The notes under the pieces are model-generated. The model did not search any database and had not been told where the DNA came from. It saw only the letters and a list, made by a program, of their open reading frames with translations. This document shows, in pieces, positions 1-8,759 of a stretch of 64,000 bases of DNA (the stretch's first letter is position 1; the number at the start of each line of letters is the position of its first letter). The position numbers were made by a program, and so were the translations under genes. Source of the stretch: Haemophilus_A paraphrohaemolyticus_A (lineage in GTDB: Bacteria; Pseudomonadota; Gammaproteobacteria; Enterobacterales; Pasteurellaceae); NCBI RefSeq assembly GCF_003253115.1, contig NZ_QEQF01000002.1:62001-126000 (forward strand), given 5' to 3'.

Positions 1-749
1 TTGAAGGTGATGGCGAAGGCTGGACGATTATTGATACCTTCGGTGGTTCAGGATTATTAAGCCATGCAGCTAAACACATCAAACCGAAAGCGCGAGTAAT
101 CTACAACGATTTTGACGGCTACGCCGAACGATTAGTGCATATTGATGATATTAACAAGTTACGAGCCGAGCTTTACTCCGCAGTTAGTAACGCTACGCCA
201 AAAAACAAACGAATGACGAAGGATTGCAGGGCAGAATGCGTCAGAATCATTCAAGATTTCGAGGGTTACAAAGACTTAAACTGCTTGGCTAGCTGGTTAC
301 TATTTAGCGGACAGCAAGTTGCAACTCTTGAGGACTTGTTCCAGTGTGATTTTTAGCATTGTATTCGCCAGTCAGATTATCCAAAGGCGGATGGTTATTT
401 GGATGGTGTAGAAATTGTGCGGGAGTCATTCCATACGTTGCTACCGAAATTTGCGGATAATCCCAAAGCGTTGTTTGTGTTAGATCCGCCTTATCTCTGC
501 ACCAGACAAGAAAGTTACAAGCAAGCTACGTATTTTGACTTGATTGACTTTTTGCGACTGGTCAATATCACCCGACCACCTTATATTTTCTTCAGCTCAA
601 CAAAATCGGAGTTTGTGCGGTTTATTGAGTATATACAAGAAGATAAGGTGGATAATTGGCAGGTTTTTGACGGTGTGAAAAGAATTGTGGTAAATGCATC
701 GGCGAGTTATTCGGGGAAATATGAAGATAATATGATCTATAAATTCTAA
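1..749 (+). pseudogene. Phage Dam-type DNA adenine methylase, partial, with in-frame TAG
   Basis: The frame is open from the window edge and reads through an FGGSG motif, the AdoMet-binding part of Dam-family adenine-N6 methylases. It stops at a TAG at 354-356 and continues in the same frame with RQSDYPKADGYLDG and then VLDPPYLCT, which contains the DPPY catalytic motif, to end at 749. The text on both sides of the TAG is one family-like protein, so a single nonsense change (for example from a TAT or TAC tyrosine codon) is the simplest reading. Without readthrough the product lacks DPPY and would be inactive. Such genes usually lie in the early or late-regulatory region of prophages and methylate GATC. 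The 5' end lies outside the window. Confidence 0.85.
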
Positions 750-845
750 CACCATTGAAATTCTAGATTATAACCACATCTAATATCTAAACACATTTTT
801 ATGTGTGAGGAAATTATTGTTTATGTTTTTAAAATGAGGCAATTT

Positions 846-1196
846 ATGGCATCTTCAGGAAACGCAATACATTTGGCATTCCATAACTGTTTAGATGATT
901 CAACCGAAACAACTTTTAATAAAGTTCGTAATGCAAAATTATCTCGATGGAAGCACTCTCTCAATGAAAAACAAGAAGATTGGGTCTTTTTTGACAAATG
1001 GGAAATTAGGCTAACCATTTTAGATGGGAGAGTTCGATCTTCTAATGTATTAACGAAAGGGCAAATAGAAGAAGGGTCGAAAGAAGAAGTAATTTCAATT
1101 TTGAAAAATTACCTATCTGATTTGAATGAAAACAATATCGATAGTTTTTCGTTTGAAATAGCTGATACTGACCCACTAGACGTAATAGCATACTAA
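846..1196 (+). CDS. Small hypothetical prophage protein
   Basis: This encodes 116 residues with no family I recognise. It is hydrophilic, rich in aromatic and acidic residues (for example EDWVFFDKWEIRL) and ends in a DTDPLD stretch, with no signal peptide or membrane segment. In-frame starts also exist at 801 and 834. I chose 846 because GAGG lies six bases upstream of that ATG. It has its own hairpin terminator at 1228-1262 and sits between two damaged phage genes, so it looks like a self-contained accessory (moron) gene left at a deletion junction. Confidence 0.6.
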   Translation: MASSGNAIHLAFHNCLDDSTETTFNKVRNAKLSRWKHSLNEKQEDWVFFDKWEIRLTILDGRVRSSNVLTKGQIEEGSKEEVISILKNYLSDLNENNIDSFSFEIADTDPLDVIAY

Positions 1197-1227
1197 CCTA
1201 AAATTTGTAATGCTGTTACAGAATATG

Positions 1228-1262
1228 AAAAAAGCGAGATACTAAAAATATCTCGCTTTTTT
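1228..1262 (+). terminator. Strong rho-independent terminator
   Basis: A perfect 14-bp stem (AAAAAAGCGAGATA with its complement) closes a 7-base loop and ends in a T-run. It terminates the small gene upstream and runs directly into the truncated tape-measure frame, which opens only at about 1246. Confidence 0.9.
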
Positions 1263-1275
1263 AGCTCTAGTTATA

Positions 1276-4200
1276 TTGCGCGGTTTTAATAACTTTGAGC
1301 GTGTTCAAGCATTAGCAAGTAGTTTTATCCAAATTACAGATAAAAGCACCGAGCTTTCTAATAAATTGAAGCTGGTTACTGATGATGAAATTCAGCACGC
1401 CCAAGCAATGTCAGCGGTATATGATATTTCGATGAAAACCGCTCAATCTACGCAGGCGGTTTCTGCCATCTATTCTTCTTTTTCCCAAAATGCAAAAGAG
1501 TTAGGTATCAATCAGCAACAGGTGGCGAGTGTTACCGAAACCATCTCAAAAGCGGTAGCTATTTCAGGTGCAAGTGCGTCAGAAGCTCAAAATGCCCTTA
1601 CCCAATTTAGCCAGACTTTGCTAATGGGCAAAATGCGAGCTCAAGAATACAACTCGATTATGACCCAAACACCAGCGGTAATGCAGGCAATCGCACGAGG
1701 TTTGGGCGTAACAATGGGTGAATTAAAGCATATGTCAGATGATGGCAAACTGACTTCTGACAAGATGATTCAAGCCCTAGAAAAATCAAAAGCATCGGTT
1801 GATGAGCTCTATGGCAAAACAGCGACAACTGTTAGCAATGCAATGCAGAATTTGACAACTGCAACCGAAAAATTTATTGGCGAAGTTGATAAAACAACTG
1901 GTGTATCAAGTTTGGCGGCAGCAGGTATCAATACCCTAGCCCAAAATTTAAATAATTTAATTCCCCTTTTACTCTATGCTGGTACGGCATTTGCTGGAAT
2001 GAAACTGCAAGTATTTACCGCTCAAACTTGGCAGCTAGTGAATGCCAAAGTTCAAGATGTAAAAACTACCGCAGAACAAGCACAAAAAATTCTATTTAAA
2101 ACACAAGCAAGATCACAAGAAGTTGCCCAAGAACTTAGAGCAACACAAGCTTATATTGCAAATCTTCAAGCACAAATGAATTTAGCTCGTACCGAACAAC
2201 AACGGAGCATTATTGCGAGAGAACTTCATATTCAAACGCAACGAGAAACGGCACTTGTTCAACAACAAACCTTGGCGATTAAAGCCCTTGAAACCGCACA
2301 AAACCAAGCAAATATCGCCAAACGAGCGGGGCTTGGTTTGCTTAATGCCTTTGGCGGACCTTGGGGAATTGCAATGGGATTAGTTTCTGCTGGTGTAATG
2401 GTTTTATACAACTGGCACCAAGAAGCTGAACAAGCCAGAGAGAAAGCCTTAGCTTATGCCGATGCTATCGAACAAGTGCGTGCTAACCTTGAAAAAATGT
2501 CTGCGGTTCAAGTAGCTGCGGAAATGGTTAAGGTTAAACAGTCTATTCACGAACAAGAAGAGGCAGTAGCGAAGCTTAAAGAGGAATATAAAAACCTTGA
2601 AGCTGAGGCGCAATCAGCGGTAAATATCGCAGACAGTATGGCAACAGGCTTTGTGACATATAAGACCGCTGAAGAAATGGCAAAAGCCAATGATGAATTA
2701 GCATTGAAAACGGCAGAGCTTGAAGAGGCTGAAAACAAACTCAATAAAACACTTGAATGGCAAAGAGATCTTAAAGCTCACGAGCCTGTAGCCGAACTCA
2801 AAGAACAATTTTCAGCCCTCTTTCCACAAGTGGAACAATCACAAATCAAGGTTGATGGCTTGAATGTGTCCATTGGTAACTTAACCGTCACTTTACCGCA
2901 AGCAACCATTGAGGCGTTGAAATTTGCAGGTGCTATCGGCTCTATTGCAACAGGTGCAATTCAAGCAGCGGTAGCAGTAGCTAATCTAAACAATGTCAGT
3001 GGTGGACAACTAGGCGAAACTGCCCAGAAAATGATTCGCCTTAATCAAATTGAAGGGGAGTTATCTGCAGCTAAAAAAGGTAATGATAAAAAACGTATTG
3101 CCGAACTTGAAGTAGAACGAGCGGAATTAAGCGGTCGTTATAAAGACTTACAAGGGAAAGATTTAGAAGCGGTAAAAGCCTCAGACTTTGAAAAATACCA
3201 ACGGCAAGCTCAAGAGGGATTTTCAAAAGGCAGTAAAAAAGGAAAAACCAAATCAAGCGAAGATTACCGCAACGATTGGGATAAATACTACGATGACTTA
3301 GTCAATGCCAACGCCTCTGCGTGGGAGAAAATCAAGTATGAGCAAGATGTCGCCTTCCGTGAGTTAGGAAAACACCTTTCACACGGGGTAGTTAACCAAG
3401 CCGAAGCTGAAAAAGCCCGAGCGCTAATTGCCGAGCAATATGGCAAACAACGAATGGAATTGGCAGGGCAGTATATTCCTGAAATTGCCTATCGAGAAAA
3501 AATTAAAACCCAATTGAAAGATTTAGAACAATTGGAAAAAGATGGCACGCTTACCACCGAACAAGCTGCCCGCGCACGTCAAAATCTTGGTGCAAAATAT
3601 GTACCTGTGGTGGCAGTGATGGAGGAGTATCGCCAAAAATTGGCTGAAATTGCAGAACTGGAACAACGTGGCATTATTAACAATAGCCAAGCCAACGAAG
3701 CTCGTGCGGATGCCGAATATGAAAAATGGAAAGGCACAGCCGACAAAAGCAACCCAATGAATGGGATTCGCCAAGGTTGGGAAGAATGGGCAAAAACGGC
3801 AGGTAATACGATGGAACAAGTGGCGAACATCACTACACAAGCCTTTGACGGAATGGCTGACCAACTCACCAATTTTGTGATGACAGGTAAAGCCGATTTC
3901 CGCAGCCTCACCGTTTCTATTTTGTCGGATATTTCCAAGATGATTATTAAGATGATGATCTTAAATGCAGTAAAAGCGGCATTCGGAGGCTTTTCTGGAG
4001 GCGGTTTAGTAGGTGGTACAGAAGTTAATGGTAACGCTACTTATGGAATGGGCACGTGGGCAACAGGTGGCTATACAGGTGATGGCGGCAAATATACCCC
4101 TGCTGGTATTGTCCATCGTGGCGAATATGTGATTACTAAAGAGGCAACGGCACGGCTTGGCAAAGGCTATTTGGATTACCTCAACTACGGCACACGTGGT

Positions 4201-4428
4201 TTTGCCAGTGGTGGCGGAGTTGCGGTGCCAAACGTGCCAATGCCGAATGTATCGTCAAGCGGTGCAAGCAGCAACCAAGTGAGCATCAATATCAACATTG
4301 ACCAAAACGGCAACACCGAAAGCCAAACCGATACCACCGAGCAAGCCAAACAGCTTGGCAAAACCATTGAAGCCAAAGTGTTGGAAGTACTGGTAAAACA
4401 GCGTAGAGCTGGCGGAATATTGAGCTAA
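1276..4428 (+). CDS. Phage tail tape-measure protein, N-terminally truncated
   Basis: The product is up to 1050 residues and resembles the lambda gpH tape measure, which sets tail length and helps DNA entry. Residues about 20-200 match the tape-measure core (LMGKMRAQEYNSIM, then MQAIARGLG). Two hydrophobic stretches lie near residues 225-245 and 350-375, followed by long Gln/Glu/Ala-rich coiled coil. The C-terminal lambda-H-like region near residue 860 has FDGMADQLTNFVMTGKADFR, then a Gly-rich tail. The only start is a TTG with no ribosome site, a terminator hairpin lies immediately upstream, and the usual N-terminal lead-in is missing. I infer a deletion removed the 5' end, so it may not be translated. 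Confidence 0.85.
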   Translation: MRGFNNFERVQALASSFIQITDKSTELSNKLKLVTDDEIQHAQAMSAVYDISMKTAQSTQAVSAIYSSFSQNAKELGINQQQVASVTETISKAVAISGASASEAQNALTQFSQTLLMGKMRAQEYNSIMTQTPAVMQAIARGLGVTMGELKHMSDDGKLTSDKMIQALEKSKASVDELYGKTATTVSNAMQNLTTATEKFIGEVDKTTGVSSLAAAGINTLAQNLNNLIPLLLYAGTAFAGMKLQVFTAQTWQLVNAKVQDVKTTAEQAQKILFKTQARSQEVAQELRATQAYIANLQAQMNLARTEQQRSIIARELHIQTQRETALVQQQTLAIKALETAQNQANIAKRAGLGLLNAFGGPWGIAMGLVSAGVMVLYNWHQEAEQAREKALAYADAIEQVRANLEKMSAVQVAAEMVKVKQSIHEQEEAVAKLKEEYKNLEAEAQSAVNIADSMATGFVTYKTAEEMAKANDELALKTAELEEAENKLNKTLEWQRDLKAHEPVAELKEQFSALFPQVEQSQIKVDGLNVSIGNLTVTLPQATIEALKFAGAIGSIATGAIQAAVAVANLNNVSGGQLGETAQKMIRLNQIEGELSAAKKGNDKKRIAELEVERAELSGRYKDLQGKDLEAVKASDFEKYQRQAQEGFSKGSKKGKTKSSEDYRNDWDKYYDDLVNANASAWEKIKYEQDVAFRELGKHLSHGVVNQAEAEKARALIAEQYGKQRMELAGQYIPEIAYREKIKTQLKDLEQLEKDGTLTTEQAARARQNLGAKYVPVVAVMEEYRQKLAEIAELEQRGIINNSQANEARADAEYEKWKGTADKSNPMNGIRQGWEEWAKTAGNTMEQVANITTQAFDGMADQLTNFVMTGKADFRSLTVSILSDISKMIIKMMILNAVKAAFGGFSGGGLVGGTEVNGNATYGMGTWATGGYTGDGGKYTPAGIVHRGEYVITKEATARLGKGYLDYLNYGTRGFASGGGVAVPNVPMPNVSSSGASSNQVSININIDQNGNTESQTDTTEQAKQLGKTIEAKVLEVLVKQRRAGGILS

Positions 4429-4445
4429 TAAAATACCCAAAACAT

Positions 4446-4478
4446 AACCCTGAACATTTGTGATGTTCGGGGTTTTTT
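4446..4478 (+). terminator. Rho-independent terminator after the tape measure
   Basis: A 12-bp stem with one G-T pair (AACCCTGAACAT against ATGTTCGGGGTT) is followed by a T-run. It separates the tape-measure gene from the Rha gene. Confidence 0.85.
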
Positions 4479-4505
4479 ATTGCCATAAATTTAATAGGAG
4501 CAAAA

Positions 4506-5045
4506 ATGAACTTGCAAAAAATTGAGAATTTCAACCAATTTGTTCAAGTAAAAGGCGACAAAATTGTAACTAACACATTAACTATTGCTAGCGTGTTTGG
4601 TAAACGTCACACGGAAGTGCTACGAGCGATTAAGAATTTAAATTTACCTTCTGAATTTGGTGAACGCAATTTTGCGTCCACCTATTACAAAGATAAGTGG
4701 AATCGCCAAAAACCAATGTATGAAGTTACTAAAAACGGATTTATGTTCTTAGTAATGGGTTTCAATGGGCAAAAAGCTGACCGATTAAAGGTGGCATTTA
4801 TTGAGGCGTTCGATTATTTGCTTGCTCAAGCAAACAAAACAGGCTATCAACTTCTGCAAGAATACCAACAAATTTGTCTCCATAAAAAAATGGAAGAAGA
4901 ATTTGCCAGTTATTGTGGTAAAGGGTTGAATCGCTGGAAAGGTAAAAAACCGAACCTCAACCAAAAAATGAAAATGCTTGAAGATAAAATTCAAATTAAC
5001 TTGAATCTAGTGATTGATGAAAATTTACTAACATCACAAATATAA
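4506..5045 (+). CDS. Rha family phage regulatory protein
   Basis: This 179-residue protein starts with AGGAG upstream of its ATG. Residues about 20-105 match the Rha domain: FGKRHTEVLRAI, RNFASTYY, YEVTKNGFMFLVMGFNG and KVAFIEAFD. Rha proteins are known in phages of Gram-negative bacteria and are thought to interfere with or regulate lytic growth in some hosts. The rest is a basic, lysine-rich region with no domain I recognise. Terminators stand on both sides, so it is a separate transcription unit inserted between tail genes H and M. Confidence 0.85.
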   Translation: MNLQKIENFNQFVQVKGDKIVTNTLTIASVFGKRHTEVLRAIKNLNLPSEFGERNFASTYYKDKWNRQKPMYEVTKNGFMFLVMGFNGQKADRLKVAFIEAFDYLLAQANKTGYQLLQEYQQICLHKKMEEEFASYCGKGLNRWKGKKPNLNQKMKMLEDKIQINLNLVIDENLLTSQI

Positions 5046-5047
5046 CA

Positions 5048-5080
5048 AACCCCGAAGCGTTTGCAGCACTTCGGGGTTTT
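5048..5080 (+). terminator. Rho-independent terminator after rha
   Basis: A perfect 10-bp stem, AACCCCGAAG against CTTCGGGGTT, is followed by TTTTC three bases after the Rha stop codon. Confidence 0.88.
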
Positions 5081-5282
5081 CTATTTTCCCCTTATTGTAC
5101 CTAAGAGGACATCAATTGAATGAATTTTAATATAGAGATTGGAAAAATGCTACAAAGCAATTTTAGAGCAGGTGGAATGTTCGCCTAATTTTAGGCGAAT
5201 TTTCTATTTTGTGATCTTGTTCAAAGTTTTTTTGATGTTTTCAAAATAAAATGCAACCGACCATATTTTCAGAGGAGGTTGC

Positions 5283-5744
5283 ATGAAAAAATTATTATTA
5301 ACTGGGTTAGCTTGCGCATTATTGGTAGGGTGTGCTCAAGAACCGTTAAAAAAACAAACATCTTCAGGAAAACCTGAGACTGAATTTCCAAACAAAACTG
5401 TAGATCAGGTTATTAATGGAATCACTGAATATTGCAATGACAAAGGATTTGTTGTTGAAGAACAAAATAAAAACTATGTAGTTTGCGCAAAAGAAGCTGA
5501 AGGAGCTCAAGGATTCTTTACTCAGCTTGCTATAGGTAATGCCTACTCAACTACTCCACAAAATAAATTAAGATTTTCAGTATCAAAAAAAGGAAATGGT
5601 TCTAAAGTTTGGGTAAATGCTTGGAGCGAAACTCAAATGGCTATGGGGCAAGTAAATAAAATGCCTTTTGAAGGTAATAAAGCACAAAATCAAATGCAAG
5701 ATATGCTTGATCTTTTATTACCTCAATATGTAAATAAGCAATAA
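5283..5744 (+). CDS. Prophage-encoded small lipoprotein
   Basis: This 153-residue protein begins with a lipoprotein signal, MKKLLLTGLACALLVGC, with the lipidated cysteine at residue 17. An AGGAGG ribosome site lies just upstream. The mature part contains two further cysteines (near EYCNDKGF and YVVCAKEAEG) that could form a disulfide. I do not recognise the family. It has its own terminator and no coupled neighbour, so it looks like a lysogenic-conversion (moron) gene expressed on the cell envelope. Superinfection exclusion is one possible role but is only inference. Confidence 0.75.
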   Translation: MKKLLLTGLACALLVGCAQEPLKKQTSSGKPETEFPNKTVDQVINGITEYCNDKGFVVEEQNKNYVVCAKEAEGAQGFFTQLAIGNAYSTTPQNKLRFSVSKKGNGSKVWVNAWSETQMAMGQVNKMPFEGNKAQNQMQDMLDLLLPQYVNKQ

Positions 5745-5756
5745 AATAAATATAAG

Positions 5757-5783
5757 CCCCTTGACACCCAAGGGGATTTTTAT
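5757..5783 (+). terminator. Rho-independent terminator after the lipoprotein gene
   Basis: A stem of CCCCTTG against CAAGGGG with a short loop is followed by ATTTTTATT. Confidence 0.85.
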
Positions 5784-5904
5784 TAGTATGTTTTCAAGGT
5801 CTCAAAAGCCTTATGTTCAACGGTATTATTCACCCCGTCAGCGTGATTTTTTTGTATCTAAAATTTGAGAATTTTACCGCCATTATAAAATTCTCAAAGA
5901 ATCA

Positions 5905-5985
5905 ATGACCGACGGTGCGAGGAATACAATACCGAAAGGGAATAACTCCGCCTGATTGAACACAGGTTTTGAGCCGTTGGTCGCC
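5905..5985 (+). ncRNA. Putative c4-like antisense RNA upstream of the antirepressor
   Basis: An outer 9-bp stem joins 5907-5915 (GACCGACGG) to 5974-5982 (CCGTTGGTC, one G-T pair). Inside are the segments GGTGCGAGGAATA, CCGAAAGG and CTCCGCCTGATTGAACACAGG, which includes a CCTG/CAGG hairpin. This clover-like layout and wording resemble the c4 antisense RNA that controls the ant gene of phages P1 and P7, as far as I recall it. The ATTGAACA loop is complementary to TGTTCAAT at 6022-6029, exactly between the ribosome site and the start codon of the antirepressor. A second complementary site, TGTTCAA followed by CGGTATT, lies near 5814-5828. Confidence 0.72.
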
Positions 5986-6027
5986 CAATTATGGGTAAAT
6001 TATCAATCCATCAAAAGGAAATGTTCA

Positions 6028-6684
6028 ATGAAAACTCAATCCCAACTCTCTACATTCAACTTTGAATCAAATTCTATCCGCACTTTAGCTATCAACAATG
6101 AGCCTTGGTTCGTTGCTGTTGATATTTGTAGGGCGCTTAATTTAAGCAGTCCATCAATGGCTATTGCCAATTTAGATGATGATGAAAAATATACCCTAAG
6201 TTTAACTGAGGGTATCGAAGGAGTCGGTAAACAAGTTCAAGAATTGAATTTAGTTTCCGAAAGCGGAATGTACACTCTAATTCTTCGTTGCCGTGATGCA
6301 GTGAAAAAAGGCTCTGTACCACACCGATTCAGAAAATGGGTAACCGCCGAAGTATTACCTGCCATTCGCAAAACAGGCAGCTATTCGCAAAACGCAAGCC
6401 AAATCCAACCGCTTGCAGACGAACCCCTAAAACTACTGGTGCAAGCCTATCATTTTCTTTACCAGGCAAGCGACTTACGCACCAAAGTGCAACCAACCTT
6501 TATCGGTATAGATATCGACCGCCACTTTGGTAGCCATTACCTCCACAACTTAGGTAAACCGCTCAGCCAATGTATGGAAAACATCCAAGCCTACATTCAC
6601 GCAAGTGCCGAACGCCTTATGTTCGTACAAGGTATGGCAAGCCTGCTTGAAACACCAACTGCTAAAAAAGCAGTATTTAAATAA
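6028..6684 (+). CDS. BRO-N domain phage antirepressor
   Basis: This 218-residue protein has an N-terminal BRO domain (residues about 10-115) with SIRTLAINNEPWFVAVDICRA-like text, LNLSSPS, SESGMYTLILRC and FRKWVTAEVLPAIRKTG. The C-terminal half is a separate helical region of unknown role. Antirepressors of this kind inactivate prophage repressors or modulate late regulation. I chose the ATG at 6028 because AAGGA lies eight bases upstream. A longer frame from 5956 would run through the putative c4 RNA. The overlap of its start region with the c4-complementary sequence suggests antisense control. Confidence 0.85.
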   Translation: MKTQSQLSTFNFESNSIRTLAINNEPWFVAVDICRALNLSSPSMAIANLDDDEKYTLSLTEGIEGVGKQVQELNLVSESGMYTLILRCRDAVKKGSVPHRFRKWVTAEVLPAIRKTGSYSQNASQIQPLADEPLKLLVQAYHFLYQASDLRTKVQPTFIGIDIDRHFGSHYLHNLGKPLSQCMENIQAYIHASAERLMFVQGMASLLETPTAKKAVFK

Positions 6685-6759
6685 TCCTTAAATACTCAAC
6701 CGACCTCACCTGAAATAACGTGAGGCGGTTTCCCACTCCTTAAATTTAAGGAATGCACC

Positions 6760-6888
6760 ATGACTGAAAAACAACTGCGCCTACAAATCAAATGGTACTG
6801 GCACAACTTCGCCCAAACAGGCAACATCGAATACTGGTACAAAGGCTACAACGCCTTTAACCAACTTGCAAAACTGCTCGGCTTATAA
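6760..6888 (+). CDS. Small prophage protein, 42 residues
   Basis: This short gene has a clear AAGGA ribosome site seven bases before the ATG. The product begins MTEKQLRLQIKWYWHNF and is rich in Trp and Tyr. I know no family for it. It follows the antirepressor and precedes the tail gene M unit, and could be a small partner or regulator. Confidence 0.6.
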   Translation: MTEKQLRLQIKWYWHNFAQTGNIEYWYKGYNAFNQLAKLLGL

Positions 6889-6986
6889 TTCGTAAACCAC
6901 AGCTAAAAAAAGACCGCTTGTGAACCATCGTAAGCGGCTTTTGGCGTGCTTTTTATTTACTATTTTTTTAAAAAAGGAATGCAGAT

Positions 6987-7304
6987 ATGGAAACCTTACC
7001 TTACTGCCCAAAACCCAATTACACGGTAAGCAATGAGCCGAAGATCAAAAAAATGGACTTTGGCGACGGCTATCAACAGCGCCGTGCGGACGGATTAAAC
7101 CCACAGCTACGTAAATTCAGCGTAACCTTTAATCTACGAAATCCGCAAGCGGTCAAATTAGCCCAATTTCTTGCGAAGCATAAAGGTGTAACGGCTTTTC
7201 TGTTTAAAGCCGAAAATGCCAAAGTGACCTGCCCAAAATGGACAGAAAACCGTGGCAAAACCCACACCGAAATTCAATGCGAGTTTGAAGAAGTGGTGGA
7301 GTAA
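6987..7304 (+). CDS. Phage minor tail protein M
   Basis: This 105-residue protein matches the lambda gpM minor-tail family, which helps build the tail tip. Visible marks are the opening PKPNYTVSNEPKIKKMDFGDGYQQR, in which GDGYxQR is typical, followed by short beta-strand-like segments. The start has AAAGGAATG upstream. The stop lies 3 bases before gene L, so M to J read as one late operon in lambda order. Confidence 0.88.
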   Translation: METLPYCPKPNYTVSNEPKIKKMDFGDGYQQRRADGLNPQLRKFSVTFNLRNPQAVKLAQFLAKHKGVTAFLFKAENAKVTCPKWTENRGKTHTEIQCEFEEVVE

Positions 7305-7307
7305 TTT

Positions 7308-8021
7308 ATGACAACCAACATCACCCCAAAATTCCAGCTTGAACTGGCAAAGCTCGAACAAACGGCGTTGCTTGACTTATTTGAGGTCGATATGCGACAG
7401 CTTACGGGCAAAGACGGTAATCGTGGCGAGCTGTTCCGTTTTTATGCAGGCACGAATGAACTTACCCAGCCGATTATTTGGCAAGGCAACCGCTACACAC
7501 CCTTTGGGGTAAAGGCAGAAGGCTTTGAAATGTCAGGGCAGGGGGCGAGCAATCGACCAACGCTCACAGTAGTCAATTTTGATGGCTTTGTGACCGCACT
7601 CTCGAATAACTTCGAGCAATGCTTAGGTGCGATTGTACGCAGACGGCAAGTGTATGCCCAGTTTTTAGATGCAGCGAACTTTAAAGAGGGCAACCGCAAT
7701 GCCGATCCACAGCAAGAGCGAGTGAGTTATTACCTGATTGAGCAATTAACCACGCTCACGCAAGATATTGCGACCTTTACGCTGGCGTTGCCAACCGAAA
7801 CCGATAATGCCTTGATTAACAAGCGAACGATTTTAGTCACGTGCCCGTGGGTGTATCGCTCAACCGAATGCGGTTATACGGGCAGACCTGTTGCAGATGA
7901 AAAAGACCAACCGACCACCGACCCCAAAAAAGACAAATGTTCGGGGTGCTTGCGGGGTTGCCAACTACGTAATAACACCCTCAACTATGGTGGGTTTATT
8001 GGAGTCAATAAATTGGGATAG
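7308..8021 (+). CDS. Phage minor tail protein L
   Basis: This 237-residue protein matches lambda gpL, a tail-tip protein whose C-terminal domain carries an iron-sulfur cluster. Four or more cysteines in the C-terminal part (CPWVYRSTECGYTG and then KCSGCLRGCQ) fit that site. The N-terminal part is beta-rich (KLEQTALLDLFEVD). It lies between M and K with gaps of only 3 bases. Confidence 0.9.
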   Translation: MTTNITPKFQLELAKLEQTALLDLFEVDMRQLTGKDGNRGELFRFYAGTNELTQPIIWQGNRYTPFGVKAEGFEMSGQGASNRPTLTVVNFDGFVTALSNNFEQCLGAIVRRRQVYAQFLDAANFKEGNRNADPQQERVSYYLIEQLTTLTQDIATFTLALPTETDNALINKRTILVTCPWVYRSTECGYTGRPVADEKDQPTTDPKKDKCSGCLRGCQLRNNTLNYGGFIGVNKLG

Positions 8022-8024
8022 AAA

Positions 8025-8750
8025 ATGATTGAACAAACCATTTTAGACCACGCCAAACAATGCGAACCGCAAGAAGCGTGCGGGTTGATTCTCAGCGACC
8101 ATATGATGGGCGAGCGGTTTTATTACCCTTGCCAAAACGTGGCAACCGATCCACTCAATTTCTTTGAGATTTCGCCTGAGGAGCAAATCGAGGCGGAAAA
8201 ATTGGGGTGGATTGAGGCGATTGTCCATTCACACCCGAATGGCGAACTTGTGTTATCGCTTGCCGACCGTCAGATGTTCGCCCACACCGATTGCGATTGG
8301 CTTTTAGTCTGTGAGGGTAAATTGCAACGTTTCCCGAAAATTGCCCCGCTTGTTGGCAGAACCTTTGAGCACGGCAAAACTGATTGCTACACGTTGTTTA
8401 AAGATTTCTACTTTTTAGCAGGTTTGGATATGGATGAGTTCAATCGCCCCAATGAATGGTGGCACAACGGGCAAAATCTTTACTTAGATAATCTCGAAGG
8501 GCAAGGCTTCAAGCGGTTAGATTCTCAGGAAACTTTGCAAATTGGCGATGTAATCTTAATGCAAGTAGGGGCGAACGTGCCGAATCACGCGGGCATTTAC
8601 TTAGGCAGTCAGATGGTGTTGCACCATAGTCCCAAACGACTTAGCAAGCGAGATTTATACGATGGCTACTGGCTCAAACATACACACTCGATTTGGCGAC
8701 ATACCAATGCCGAGCAGTTGGGTTTTTCCATTCCGATTTCTACTTTATAG
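8025..8750 (+). CDS. Phage tail assembly protein K (JAB/MPN plus NlpC/P60)
   Basis: This 241-residue protein has the two-domain layout of lambda gpK. Residues about 1-105 are a JAB/MPN metalloprotease-like domain with VHSHPNGELVLSLADRQM, where the HxH pair is the metal site. Residues about 115-235 are an NlpC/P60 peptidase domain with GKTDCYTLFKD (catalytic Cys) and NHAGIYLG (catalytic His). It acts in tail-tip maturation and perhaps local peptidoglycan cleavage. All expected catalytic residues are visible. Confidence 0.92.
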   Translation: MIEQTILDHAKQCEPQEACGLILSDHMMGERFYYPCQNVATDPLNFFEISPEEQIEAEKLGWIEAIVHSHPNGELVLSLADRQMFAHTDCDWLLVCEGKLQRFPKIAPLVGRTFEHGKTDCYTLFKDFYFLAGLDMDEFNRPNEWWHNGQNLYLDNLEGQGFKRLDSQETLQIGDVILMQVGANVPNHAGIYLGSQMVLHHSPKRLSKRDLYDGYWLKHTHSIWRHTNAEQLGFSIPISTL

Positions 8751-8759
8751 GGCACCTCT

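Noticed and set aside
5956..6027. N-terminal extension of the antirepressor
   Set aside because: It would be encoded by the end of the c4-like RNA, and the ATG at 6,028 has a proper ribosome site and a normal BRO-domain start.
6905..6950. Terminator after the 42-residue gene
   Set aside because: GACCGCTTGTG and CGTAAGCGGC give only a short imperfect stem, so its function is uncertain.
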